The position numbers and the translations under genes are program-made. From positions 62,001 to 126,000 of the forward strand of contig NZ_MNAH01000012.1 of NCBI RefSeq assembly GCF_001976065.1: DNA of 64,000 nucleotides, read 5' to 3'. Positions 8,468 to 17,099 of the stretch are shown piece by piece. This stretch comes from Pseudomonas putida. GTDB taxonomy: Bacteria > Pseudomonadota > Gammaproteobacteria > Pseudomonadales > Pseudomonadaceae. Each line of letters opens with the position of its first letter. The stretch's first letter is position 1. The notes below the pieces were generated by a model, which made no database searches, was not told the origin of the DNA, and saw nothing but the letters and a program-made list of their open reading frames with translations.

Positions 8468-8682
8468 GACTTCCCCTCTTCCGCCAGTTGCTTGCGGTAC
8501 TGGGTGGTGGTGATGCCGGCGTAACCCCAGTTATCGGTGTCGACTTCCTCGATCACGATGTGGGTCAGCTCAGGGCTTTTATTGAGGACGCGTTCCAGTG
8601 TTTCAGTGATCTCGGCAATCACTTGAGCTTTCTGCTCAGTGGTAACGCCATCGCGGGTGATGCGTACGCTTACAAAAGGCAT
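8464..8682 (-). CDS. 4-oxalocrotonate tautomerase family protein
   Basis: This 72-aa protein starts Met-Pro, giving the N-terminal catalytic Pro1 after Met removal (MPFVSVRIT). It shows the beta-alpha-beta pattern with VTTEQKAQVIAEITETL. The length is close to the 62-75 aa of the family, which forms hexamers. It is the first gene of the three-gene operon read leftward. The substrate is unknown. Confidence 0.9.
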   Translation of the reverse strand: MPFVSVRITRDGVTTEQKAQVIAEITETLERVLNKSPELTHIVIEEVDTDNWGYAGITTTQYRKQLAEEGKS

Positions 8683-8981
8683 GAGGGAAACTCCAGTGAC
8701 CTTCCCGTCGGAATGATGGGAGAGGCGTTGGAGCTCAATGTAGGGAGTTCGCGGGAGGGGATAAAGGTGGGGACGGGAACATCATTAGTTACGTGAGGTA
8801 ATTAATCAAATGAATCCAGGGAGCTGCTGAACATGTCGCCGCGCACGACACGTTCCCGAGACGTGTTCTCGAAATCGCGTTATGACGACACGAGCCACCA
8901 AGCACGTACAAAAAAGCCCCGAACCAGTCGGGGCTTCTTCTTTCTCAGCCTTGAATCAGGCCTCGATACCGCAAGCCGTCA
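8683..8981. promoter_or_regulatory. Intergenic region with two palindromes
   Basis: This gap of 299 bp has no credible gene. It holds an imperfect palindrome ATTAGTTAC-gtgag-GTAATTAAT (8784-8806, 8 of 9 arm bases match), about 100 bp upstream of the tautomerase start and a candidate operator. A second palindrome ACACGT-tcccgag-ACGTGT lies at 8848-8866. The oprD terminator follows at 8911-8936. Confidence 0.5.
8911..8936 (-). terminator. Terminator of oprD-family gene
   Basis: The stem AAGCCCCGA (8914-8922) / TCGGGGCTT (8928-8936) is followed on the minus strand by TTTTTTG. Confidence 0.85.
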
Positions 8982-10268
8982 TCAGAAAACGTTGATCGGG
9001 TAATCCACGAACACGCGCACTTCGTTACCGCTGACGTTGTACTCGCTCGACTTCTGCGACACGCGCAGGACCGAGCTGCGCAGCTTGATGCTCAGGTCTT
9101 TGGCCGGGCCGCTTTGTACGACGTATTTGAACTGGTTGAAGATCTCGCGCTCGGTGCCGCCTTCGCTGGTGGAGGTGGTGATGTTGTCACCGCGTACGTA
9201 GGCGAAGTTGTAGCTCAGGCCCGGGACGCCGAAGGTGCTGAAATCCAGGCCGTAGCCCAGTTGCCAGCTGCGTTCGTCTTCGGCGTTGAAGTCGGACCAG
9301 TAGGAGTTGGCCAGGTAGATGGTGTTGCCACCGTCACCGACGCGGTTTTGATCTTTCTGGTAGCCGCCGTAGGCGTAGCCCAGGTTGCTGTCGCCAGTGC
9401 TGCGTTGGTGCGCGAGGGTGAACGAGTGCGCGCCGGTGGCGAAGGTGGCTGCCAGGCTCCAGATCTTGTTGTCGTCGCCGGTAATGCCGTTATCACGGAC
9501 GTAGGAGTCGTCCAGTTTGGTACGGTAGCCGTTGAAGTCCAGGGTCAGGGACTGATCCTTGTCGAACGGGAACACGTAGTTGGCGTTGACGTATTGCTTC
9601 TTCAACACGTCTTCAACGTCCGACGCGTATAGCGCGGCCTTGAACTGTTCGGTGAACTGGTAGCTACCGCCCAACACGTTGATCGACTTCAGGCCACCGC
9701 TGTCCCGGCCTTCGGCGCTTTTACGCGATTCGGCGGTGAAGCGACCGGCGTTCAATTCCAGACCCTTGATTTCCTTGGAGGTGATCAGGGTACCGGTGTA
9801 GCTTTCCGGCAGCAGACGACCGTTGTCGTAGCTCAATACCGGCAGGGCCGGCATTTGGTCGCCGTAGGTCAGCGTTGTGCTGGACAAGCGGAATTTTACG
9901 GCCGCGCCACCTTTGGCCAGGTCGTCAGCCGGTTCGCCGCTGGCTCCCTTTTTGAAAAAATCGATGCCTTGGGCGCCGCTGCGGTCTTCGTTGCGCTCCA
10001 GATTGAGCGCGTACAGCCCAAAGGCATCCACACCCACACCGATGGTGCCCTGGGTAAAGCCGGACGAGAATGTACCGATGGCCGCTTGGCCCCACTCGGA
10101 TTTATCCGGGTTGCCGTCTTTGTAGTCACGGTTCATGTAGGCATTGCGCAGCAGCACTTTGAGGCTGCTGTCTTCAACGAAACCCTTGGATTCGGCCTGG
10201 TCGTTAGCCATGGCCTGTGTAGCGCTCAAAATCCCCAGAGCGATAAGGCTGATTCGCTTATTCAACAT
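8982..10268 (-). CDS. OprD-family outer-membrane porin
   Basis: This 428-aa protein has a Sec signal peptide (MLNKRISLIALGILSATQAMA, cleavage near MA-ND) and the OprD N-terminal pattern GFVEDSSLKVLLRNAYMNRDY. It is rich in alternating beta-strand segments and ends with an outer-membrane-type C-terminal strand, finishing in Phe. OprD channels take up basic amino acids, dipeptides or small carboxylates. Nearby agmatine genes hint at basic substrates, but the porin is transcribed alone between its own promoter and terminator. Confidence 0.93.
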   Translation of the reverse strand: MLNKRISLIALGILSATQAMANDQAESKGFVEDSSLKVLLRNAYMNRDYKDGNPDKSEWGQAAIGTFSSGFTQGTIGVGVDAFGLYALNLERNEDRSGAQGIDFFKKGASGEPADDLAKGGAAVKFRLSSTTLTYGDQMPALPVLSYDNGRLLPESYTGTLITSKEIKGLELNAGRFTAESRKSAEGRDSGGLKSINVLGGSYQFTEQFKAALYASDVEDVLKKQYVNANYVFPFDKDQSLTLDFNGYRTKLDDSYVRDNGITGDDNKIWSLAATFATGAHSFTLAHQRSTGDSNLGYAYGGYQKDQNRVGDGGNTIYLANSYWSDFNAEDERSWQLGYGLDFSTFGVPGLSYNFAYVRGDNITTSTSEGGTEREIFNQFKYVVQSGPAKDLSIKLRSSVLRVSQKSSEYNVSGNEVRVFVDYPINVF

Positions 10269-10355
10269 GTTGTTTTCCTTATTACGGGTTGAAACGCGCT
10301 GTGTCGAACGGCCGAAACGGCGCTATCGCGCTCTTTTTTCATCCCGCAAACAAAA

Positions 10356-10387
10356 AAGCCCGCCCACGATCACTCGCGGCGGGCCTT
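10356..10387 (-). terminator. Orphan terminator
   Basis: AAGCCCGCC pairs with GGCGGGCCTT (one bulged C), with a T-run on the minus strand and a TTTTAATTATTTTT tail on the plus strand. No intact gene ends here. It directly follows the coding-like fragment at 10392-10448. Confidence 0.7.
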
Positions 10388-10391
10388 TTAA

Positions 10392-10448
10392 TTATTTTTC
10401 GGTCATGGCGGTCTGCCACAGGCGTTGGGCCGGATCGTAGCCGCGGCC
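10392..10448 (-). pseudogene. C-terminal gene remnant (18 codons)
   Basis: Read on the minus strand, 18 codons followed by TAA encode a tail ending GYDPAQRLWQTAMTEK. The stop sits directly before a strong terminator, and an in-frame TAG lies just upstream. The composition and position look like the 3' end of a deleted gene whose terminator survived. I do not recognise the parent protein. It could also be a chance frame. Confidence 0.35.
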
Positions 10449-10582
10449 CTAACGATGTGTCAATTTCATGAATCGTCTATAACCAGGCGAAATTCGTCTA
10501 AGAAACGAATTTACCTGGCAGAAAATTCAATTGGCGTACAGCCAGGTCGTCATCGAATAACGCGAAAAATCCCTTATCCATA

Positions 10583-10617
10583 AAAAAAGCGCTGTCATCC
10601 CGGCAGCGCTTTTCTTT
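10583..10617 (-). terminator. Terminator after small hypothetical gene
   Basis: AAGCGCTG (10587-10594) pairs with CAGCGCTT (10604-10611), followed by TTTTTT on the minus strand. It ends the transcript of the 72-aa gene that stops at 10640. Confidence 0.8.
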
Positions 10618-10639
10618 GATCAATCCGTTGTTTTTCTTC

Positions 10640-10858
10640 TTATCCTTCCATCACATCCCACAACGCATCCAGCTCCGCTTCGCTGAACAAGCCAGCGGGG
10701 TAGCGCTCGATCATCGTCCGGCGCGGATCGCTTTCGGCGATCTGACGCGTTCCATTGGACTTGAACCAGTGCGCCAGGATCTGCAGCGATTCGCTGTTTA
10801 CCGCCAGGGGATGCAAAGCCCGCTCGCTTGCTACATTCACTTCGGCGTTCATTTCCAC
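10640..10858 (-). CDS. Conserved small hypothetical protein
   Basis: This 72-aa cytoplasmic protein has no signal peptide or membrane segment. The C-terminal half is acidic (LFSEAELDALWDVMEG). An AGGAGAG RBS precedes the ATG, and a dedicated terminator follows, which together support a real monocistronic gene. I do not recognise a domain. It lies between the oprD and aguA transcription units. Confidence 0.65.
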   Translation of the reverse strand: MEMNAEVNVASERALHPLAVNSESLQILAHWFKSNGTRQIAESDPRRTMIERYPAGLFSEAELDALWDVMEG

Positions 10859-10993
10859 GCTCTCTCCTGGTTTTTGAGCGGCCTAACTTATCCAAGGTTT
10901 ATGACAGAACAACTAAGTCCTCCCCTCCCGGCATTACCCCATCCCAGATACAAGAGCTATGCCAAGGTATGCGCGCTGTCGACCAGCGGATAC

Positions 10994-11028
10994 AAAAAAG
11001 CCCGCAGTCCTGAAGGGCTGCGGGCCTT
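10994..11028 (-). terminator. Terminator of aguA
   Basis: AAGCCCGCAG pairs with CTGCGGGCCTT, and the minus strand continues with TTTTTTG. It lies about 70 bp past the aguA stop. Confidence 0.8.
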
Positions 11029-11096
11029 GCACAAAGTTGCAGACGAAAACGTTTGCCTGTCTGATTTCGCCACTACTCAAGCTGTTACAACTGCAC

Positions 11097-12203
11097 TCAC
11101 TCTTTGTGCGGCGCTGGCTGTTGTTGGGTAAGGCAGTGAATGTTGCCACCTCCCAGTAACAGTTCGCGGCCAGGCACCATGACCACTTCGTGCTGTGGGA
11201 ACAGTGTCTGCAAAATCTCTTTTGCCGGACCATCCAGCGGGTCATCGAAACTTGGGGCAATGATGCCGCCGTTGACGATCAGGAAATTCACGTAAGAACC
11301 GGCCAGACGGACAGTCGGGTTACGCTCCTGGGTTCCGTCAACCGGATCAACCCCCGCGCATTCTTCCTCAGTCGCATACAGCGGCCCCGGAATCGGCATC
11401 TTGTGCACCGTGAACGGGCGCCCCTTGGCGTCGGTGCTGTTTTGCAGCACTTTCATGGCCGCCTGACAGCGCGAGTAGTTCGGATCCTGTGGATCGTCGG
11501 TCCAGGCCAGCAGGACTTCACCCGGACGCACGTAGCAGCAGAAGTTATCCACATGGCCGTCGGTTTCATCGTTGAACAAGCCGTCCGGCAACCAGATGAT
11601 CTTATCCACAGCCAGATGCGCGCTGAGCACCGCTTCGATTTCCGCGCGGTTCATGTGCGGGTTGCGATTGCGGTTGAGCAGGCATTCTTCAGTGGTGATC
11701 AGCGTGCCTTCGCCATCGACATGGATCGAACCGCCTTCGAGCACGAAGCCTTGGGTACGATAGCGCGGGCTGCGCTCGATCTCGAGGATCTTGCCGCCCA
11801 CCTGCGAGTCGCGGTTCCACGGCGAATACAAGCCACCGTCAAACCCGCCCCACGCGTTGAAGTCCCAGTTCACGCCCCGGACTTCACCATTGTTGTTGAT
11901 GACGAATGTCGGACCGGTGTCCCGGACCCAGGCGTCGTCGCTGGACATCTCGACCACGCGGATATTCGGTACGTCCAGGCGGGCACGGGCGTTTTCGTAT
12001 TGGCCGGCGGACACCGCCACGGTGACCGGCTCAAAACGGGCAATGGCCTTGGCCACCGCTACGTGCGCGGCTTGCGCAGGCTTGCCACCCAGGCGCCAGT
12101 TGTCGGGGCGTTCGGGCCAGATCATCCAGGTCTGGGTTTGGGGTGCCCACTCGGCTGGCATGTAGAAGCCGTCTGCGCGAGGGGTGCTGCTCAAAGTGGT
12201 CAT
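11097..12203 (-). CDS. aguA: Agmatine deiminase
   Basis: This 368-aa enzyme hydrolyses agmatine to N-carbamoylputrescine and ammonia in the cytoplasm. It belongs to the pentein family. The catalytic cysteine is C357 in GGGNIHCLTQQQP, and the substrate-binding region includes DDAWVRDTGPTF and ETDGHVDNF. The length matches Pseudomonas AguA. It lies six bases after aguB on the same strand, giving the complete two-step agmatine-to-putrescine route. Confidence 0.97.
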   Translation of the reverse strand: MTTLSSTPRADGFYMPAEWAPQTQTWMIWPERPDNWRLGGKPAQAAHVAVAKAIARFEPVTVAVSAGQYENARARLDVPNIRVVEMSSDDAWVRDTGPTFVINNNGEVRGVNWDFNAWGGFDGGLYSPWNRDSQVGGKILEIERSPRYRTQGFVLEGGSIHVDGEGTLITTEECLLNRNRNPHMNRAEIEAVLSAHLAVDKIIWLPDGLFNDETDGHVDNFCCYVRPGEVLLAWTDDPQDPNYSRCQAAMKVLQNSTDAKGRPFTVHKMPIPGPLYATEEECAGVDPVDGTQERNPTVRLAGSYVNFLIVNGGIIAPSFDDPLDGPAKEILQTLFPQHEVVMVPGRELLLGGGNIHCLTQQQPAPHKE

Positions 12204-12208
12204 GTCGA

Positions 12209-13087
12209 TCAGGACTCCAGGGAACCGTCGAGGGTTTTCAGCGCGCTGTACAGGTTCGGACGACGGTCACGGAACGAGCCCCACGCGCTACGGATATGTT
12301 CCAGTTGGTCGAGGTCGAAGGTGTGAACCAGGATGCCTTCTTCGGTTTCGTTGAGCTCCTGCACCTTCTCGCCGAACTGGTTGGCGATGAACGACGAACC
12401 ATAGAACGTAATGTCGTAGCCGTCTTGTTCCTCGTTGCCGATGCGGTTACTGGCGATCAGCGGCATCAGGTTAGCGCCGGCGTGGCCCTGTTGCACGCGT
12501 TGCCAGTGATCGCGGGACGAAATGGTCTTGTCGTGCGGCTCGCTGCCGATGGCGGTCGGGTAGAACAGGATCTCCGCGCCTTGCAGCGCCATGCTGCGCG
12601 CGGCCTCAGGAAACCATTGGTCCCAGCAGATGCCCACGCCGATTTTCGCGTAACGGGTGTTCCACACCTTGAAGCCGGTATCGCCCGGGTTGAAGTAGTA
12701 CTTCTCGTGGTAGCCAGGGCCATCCGGAATGTGGCTTTTACGATAAATCCCGAGGTTGCTGCCGTCGGCATCGATGATCGCGATGCTGTTGAAACGCGCG
12801 CGGCCCGCCAGTTCGTAAAAGCTGATCGGCAGCACGACTTGCAGTTCCCTGGCGACTTTCTGGAAGTGCTTGATGGCAACGTTGTCTTCCACCGTCGTCG
12901 CCAATTGCAGGTAATCCGGATTCGGTTTCTGGCAGAAGTACGGCGCTTCGAACAGTTCCTGGATCAGGATGATCTGCGCACCCTTGGCGGCGGCTTCGCG
13001 GACCAGCCTTTCTGCAACCTCGATATTGCCTTCAAGGTCCCAGGAACAGGCCATCTGGGTGGCGGCGACGGTAACGTTACGGCTCAT
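12209..13087 (-). CDS. aguB: N-carbamoylputrescine amidase
   Basis: This 292-aa nitrilase-superfamily amidase turns N-carbamoylputrescine into putrescine, CO2 and ammonia. The catalytic triad is visible: E44 (QELFEAPYF), K117 (YRKSHIPDGPGYHEKYYF) and C154 (GICWDQWFPE). It precedes aguA in one operon. A third gene, the kinase/aminotransferase fusion, lies upstream on the same strand, separated by a BIME. Confidence 0.97.
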   Translation of the reverse strand: MSRNVTVAATQMACSWDLEGNIEVAERLVREAAAKGAQIILIQELFEAPYFCQKPNPDYLQLATTVEDNVAIKHFQKVARELQVVLPISFYELAGRARFNSIAIIDADGSNLGIYRKSHIPDGPGYHEKYYFNPGDTGFKVWNTRYAKIGVGICWDQWFPEAARSMALQGAEILFYPTAIGSEPHDKTISSRDHWQRVQQGHAGANLMPLIASNRIGNEEQDGYDITFYGSSFIANQFGEKVQELNETEEGILVHTFDLDQLEHIRSAWGSFRDRRPNLYSALKTLDGSLES

Positions 13088-13253
13088 GAATCATCTCCGG
13101 GCAAGTGCGTGACGGTCGGGCATGGTTCATCCACGCCCTGGCATTGGCGACTTTATAGCCGATAAATATCGGCTTTAGAAGCGACAGATATGCCACACGT
13201 CTAAAATTAATCACTTAAACCCGATAACAATCGAATTAACATCGCAATTCACA

Positions 13254-13343
13254 TGTGGGAGCGGGCTTGCTCGCGAAGGCGGCGTGTCAGCCGGGATGAA
13301 TACTGAATGACACACTGCATTCGCGAGCAAGCCCGCTCCCACA
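13254..13343. repeat. REP pair (BIME)
   Basis: TGTGGGAGCGGGCTTGCTCG at the left is matched in inverted orientation by CGAGCAAGCCCGCTCCCACA at the right, with about 42 bp between. This is the common Pseudomonas REP doublet. It lies between the fusion gene and aguB, and may stabilise or separate their transcripts. Confidence 0.9.
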
Positions 13344-13354
13344 GGGGTAGGCGT

Positions 13355-16267
13355 TTACAGTCCCTCCGCGAGCACCTTCGAAAGCATGTCCACGAAGAAA
13401 TCCACGCTCTGGCGCGAAGTGACCATCGGCGGCTTGATCTTCAGCACGTTGAGGAAATCGCCAGTCGGCTGCATGAAAATCCCCAGCTCGCGCAAGCGAT
13501 CGCACAGCGCGGTGGTTTCCTCGGTGGCCGGCTCCAGGGTTTCACGGTTGCGGATCAACTCCACCCCCAGATAAAACCCGGAACCATGCACAGCGCCAAC
13601 CAATGGATGAATATCGATCAGCGCTTCAAGGCGTTCCTTGAAGTACCCGCCGACCACCTGGGCGTTTTCCCAGAGTTTTTCCTCTTCCATCACATCCAGC
13701 ACTGCCATGCCGACCTGGCAACTGACCGGACTGCCGCCGGCGGACGAGAAGAAATACCCCTCGGCCTCCAGCGCTTCGGCGATTTCCCGGCGGGTGATCA
13801 CCGCGCCCAATGGTTGGCCGTTGCCCATGCCTTTGGCCATGGTGATGATGTCCGGTACCACGCCCTGCTCTTCGAAACCCCAGAAGAAATGGCCCATGCG
13901 CCCGTAACCCACCTGCACTTCGTCGGCGATGCACACGCCGCCCTGGGCGCGGACCATGGCATAGACCTGTTTCAAATAGCCGGGTGGCAGCGAGATACCA
14001 CCGGCATTGCCGTACACCGGCTCGCAGATAAACCCGGCTAACTGGCGTTTTTGCTCGGCGATTTTTGCCAGGTTGTGTTCGACGCTGCGCACGTAGTCCG
14101 GCGCGCTGTCCGGGCCACGGAATTCGCCGCGATAGGTATTCGGTGCGGTCACCGGGTGCACCCAGTCCGGGCGGCTGCTCAGGGCCTTGGGGTTATCGGC
14201 GATCGACGTCGATACCGCATCCGCGCCGACCGTCCAGCCGTGATAGGCCTCCAGCACGCTGAGCATGTCGCGCCCGCCGCTGTAGGCCCATGCCAGGCGA
14301 ATGGCCAGGTCGTTGGCCTCGCTGCCGCTGTTGACCAGGAACACGCGATCCATGCCCTCTGGTGACAATTTCAGCAAGCGCTCTGAGAACTCGGCCACCG
14401 CCGCGTAGTTGAACCGCGAGTTGGTGTTGAGCAACGACCACTGACGGCTGGCCACCGCCGCCATGCGCGGATGGCCGTGGCCGAGTACCGCAACGTTGTT
14501 GAGCATGTCGAGGTAAGAGCGACCCTGCATGTCGATCAGGTGGTTGCGCCAGCCACGCTCGATGCGCGGCGGGTCGACGTAATAGTGTTTTTGCGTGCGG
14601 GCGAAGCTGGCGTCCCGCCGGGCCAGCAAAGTCTGTGAGTCAAGTTCCGCTTCTGCATCGCACGCCAGGCCCAGCAGCGCCGCAGGTGACGGGCATAACG
14701 CTTGCCAGGCGGCGGCGCGCGAAGGGGTGCAGAACAGCGGCGCGCTGAACGAAGCACCTCGGCACAGTTGCACGATCAACGGTCCGCTGACCGAACCCAG
14801 CACCTGGCCTTTTACCAACGCCGCGCCACTATGCAGCGAGGGCGTGACACCCCACAACCGCACGCTCATTTGCGGGCCGTCCAGTTGCAGCACCCCAGGC
14901 ATCGGCTGGTGCACCACCCCGGCAAACGGCGCTTCCACTGCCGTGCCATGGGGCACGCGCAACTCGACGTGCAGGGGACAGGTTTGCGGCTCACCGGCAG
15001 TGTCCGGGCGCGTGCGCGACAGTCGATATTGCCCATAACGGCTGGCCGCCAGGCCGTGGACGGCGGCGGCTTCGTCCAACAGGCGCTGATCGATGCCTTC
15101 CTGCTCCCAGTTACCGGCTTCGAAATGCGGGCTGAGCACGCCCAGGTCGATCAACGCGAACTCACGCCCCACCAGGCTCGGCAGCAGCGGTGCGAAGCCT
15201 TCGCCGCCAATGTCCGGCAGGCTGTGCCCGACGGCCGACAGAATGGCCGCTTCCATCAGCGCCAAGGGCACCGATGTGGCCACACGGAAGATCTCCCACT
15301 CGTGCACCAGGTTGTCACGGCTATAGGCGTTGCCCGGATCGATGCTGACCTGCTGTTCGCCACTGAGCACCAATACCGCCGCGCGGGCGACGATCAGCGG
15401 CCACAGCGCCAGCAGTTCTTCGTGTTGCAACGGATTGACTGCGTGATACGCCTGCACCGCTGGCAGAATGCAGAAGGGATCGCCTTCGCCGTGATGCAGC
15501 AACGCGGCACAGGTCACCGACAGATCGGTAATGCGCCAGGTGCGGATCAAGTCGCCGAAATCGATCACACCCTGCAATTGCCAGCGGCGTTGTGCGTCCC
15601 GCTGCCACACCACGTTGTCGTCGGTGATGTCCATGTGAATGGCTTGTACGGGCAATTTGTCTTGCAATGGCAACAAATGGCGCTCGGCCTGTTCGGACGC
15701 TTCAACGATCAGGCGGCGCTGGGTTTCATCCTTGATGACCGGCAACAGATGCGCAATCAACGCATGGGCGTGGCGCGCGTCCCACTGCAGGGTTCGCACC
15801 AACCCGGGATGGTCAAAATCCGTCAATGCCAGGTCCATTTCACCGCACAGGCGCCCGAAACCGGCCACCACGGTGGGATTGAAATATTCCAGGTGCGTCA
15901 GGGACTGGCCCTCGATGTAATCCAGCAGACGCACATGCACCGATTGGCCTGCGACCTCCAGGGACAACAGGTCGGCACCGTTTTTTGCCGCGATCACCCG
16001 CGGAACGTGGACGTCAGGATGCCCGGCCAGGTGCTTGAGCCCTGCATGCTGGGCTTGCAGTTCGAGCGCCGAATAATCGCCCCGGCAAATTTTCAGGACA
16101 AACCGCCCCTGATCGCTGTCGACACGAAAATTCAGGTCCTGCTGGCTGCCGAGGGGCTGTAATCTTGCGCTAAGCCCGTAATGCGTCTGCAACAGTTCAA
16201 GCGCTTGCTCGCAAGATACTTGCGGACTGGGCAAACTGGCGCGATGAATCAACGTGGCGAGCGGCAT
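13355..16267 (-). CDS. Kinase (APH) / degenerate M23-like / class III aminotransferase fusion, copy 2
   Basis: This 970-aa paralogue of the gene at 3317-6364 has the same domain order. The APH-type kinase spans about 15-340 with HMDITDDN (211-218) and DFG (236-238). The M23-like segment spans about 425-515. The class III PLP enzyme spans about 555-968 with NSGSEAN (646-652), DEVQVGYGR and the PLP lysine at about 812 (MAKGMGNG). In the M23-like segment every zinc ligand of copy 1 is replaced (for example LWGV where copy 1 has LWGH, and LIVQL where it has HVHFQ), so this domain cannot be a zinc peptidase. It is upstream of aguB and aguA, suggesting a role with amines or amino alcohols. The substrate is unknown. 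Confidence 0.9.
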   Translation of the reverse strand: MPLATLIHRASLPSPQVSCEQALELLQTHYGLSARLQPLGSQQDLNFRVDSDQGRFVLKICRGDYSALELQAQHAGLKHLAGHPDVHVPRVIAAKNGADLLSLEVAGQSVHVRLLDYIEGQSLTHLEYFNPTVVAGFGRLCGEMDLALTDFDHPGLVRTLQWDARHAHALIAHLLPVIKDETQRRLIVEASEQAERHLLPLQDKLPVQAIHMDITDDNVVWQRDAQRRWQLQGVIDFGDLIRTWRITDLSVTCAALLHHGEGDPFCILPAVQAYHAVNPLQHEELLALWPLIVARAAVLVLSGEQQVSIDPGNAYSRDNLVHEWEIFRVATSVPLALMEAAILSAVGHSLPDIGGEGFAPLLPSLVGREFALIDLGVLSPHFEAGNWEQEGIDQRLLDEAAAVHGLAASRYGQYRLSRTRPDTAGEPQTCPLHVELRVPHGTAVEAPFAGVVHQPMPGVLQLDGPQMSVRLWGVTPSLHSGAALVKGQVLGSVSGPLIVQLCRGASFSAPLFCTPSRAAAWQALCPSPAALLGLACDAEAELDSQTLLARRDASFARTQKHYYVDPPRIERGWRNHLIDMQGRSYLDMLNNVAVLGHGHPRMAAVASRQWSLLNTNSRFNYAAVAEFSERLLKLSPEGMDRVFLVNSGSEANDLAIRLAWAYSGGRDMLSVLEAYHGWTVGADAVSTSIADNPKALSSRPDWVHPVTAPNTYRGEFRGPDSAPDYVRSVEHNLAKIAEQKRQLAGFICEPVYGNAGGISLPPGYLKQVYAMVRAQGGVCIADEVQVGYGRMGHFFWGFEEQGVVPDIITMAKGMGNGQPLGAVITRREIAEALEAEGYFFSSAGGSPVSCQVGMAVLDVMEEEKLWENAQVVGGYFKERLEALIDIHPLVGAVHGSGFYLGVELIRNRETLEPATEETTALCDRLRELGIFMQPTGDFLNVLKIKPPMVTSRQSVDFFVDMLSKVLAEGL

Positions 16268-16455
16268 ACAACGACCCCTGTAATTTTATTAGGCGCCTAT
16301 ATCGCCACTGCTCGGGGCGATACGCAACCCCCTCCTCCCAGTTGCCAAGCGGCTTGACCGCTCTAGATGAAGAGAAATTAATGTCCTGTACGCTCGCCCT
16401 TACCGACACTGTAAGCAAGAATGACAATCACCAACGCCCTCCTCTGGAGAAAGCC

Positions 16456-17001
16456 ATGAATGTTGTAACTACCGACCTGCCCGGTGTTTTGCTCATCGAG
16501 CCCAAGGTTTTCGGTGACGAACGCGGCTTTTTCTACGAAAGTTTCAACGCGAAGGCTTTCAAGGAAGCCACCGATCTGGACCCGCATTTCGTTCAGGACA
16601 ACCATTCGCGCTCACAAAAGGGGGTGCTGCGCGGGTTGCACTACCAACTGGAAAATACCCAGGACAAACTGGTTCGGGTCTGCGCAGGGGAAATTCTTGA
16701 TGTCGCTGTCGACGTGCGGCGCAGCTCGCCGCATTTCGGCCAATGGGTGGCTGTGCGCCTTTCTGCGCAGAATAATCGCCAGCTCTGGGTGCCCAAGGGT
16801 TTCGCCCACGGCTTCGTGGTGCTGAGTGATTTCGCCGAGGTTCTTTACAAAACCACCAACTACTACACCCCGTCGGCCGAACGCAGCATCCGTTGGGACG
16901 ACCCGGACCTGGCCATCGACTGGCAGCTGGACATGGCGCCGCAACTGTCGGCCAAGGATCAGGCCGGGGTGTTTATCAAGGACGCTGACGTCTTCGCCTG
17001 A
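16456..17001 (+). CDS. rmlC: dTDP-4-dehydrorhamnose 3,5-epimerase
   Basis: This 181-aa cupin epimerase makes dTDP-4-keto-L-rhamnose for LPS or exopolysaccharide. Family signatures are DERGFFYESFN, FVQDNHSRSQKGVLRGLHYQ (the catalytic His region) and LWVPKGFAHGF. The start at 16456 follows TGGAGAAAG; the longer frame to 16342 is rejected. rmlB, rmlD and rmlA, which normally precede it in pseudomonads, are absent here, so dTDP-glucose conversion must be encoded elsewhere. dctB follows on the same strand. Confidence 0.95.
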   Translation: MNVVTTDLPGVLLIEPKVFGDERGFFYESFNAKAFKEATDLDPHFVQDNHSRSQKGVLRGLHYQLENTQDKLVRVCAGEILDVAVDVRRSSPHFGQWVAVRLSAQNNRQLWVPKGFAHGFVVLSDFAEVLYKTTNYYTPSAERSIRWDDPDLAIDWQLDMAPQLSAKDQAGVFIKDADVFA

Positions 17002-17099
17002 AACCGGGCCCGGGATTCACCCCGGGCAGCCCCCGGCCCAAGGTGCGCAGACTGCACCACAAAGCCTAGGCATAATGCACCTGTTCCCACAGGCGCTCG

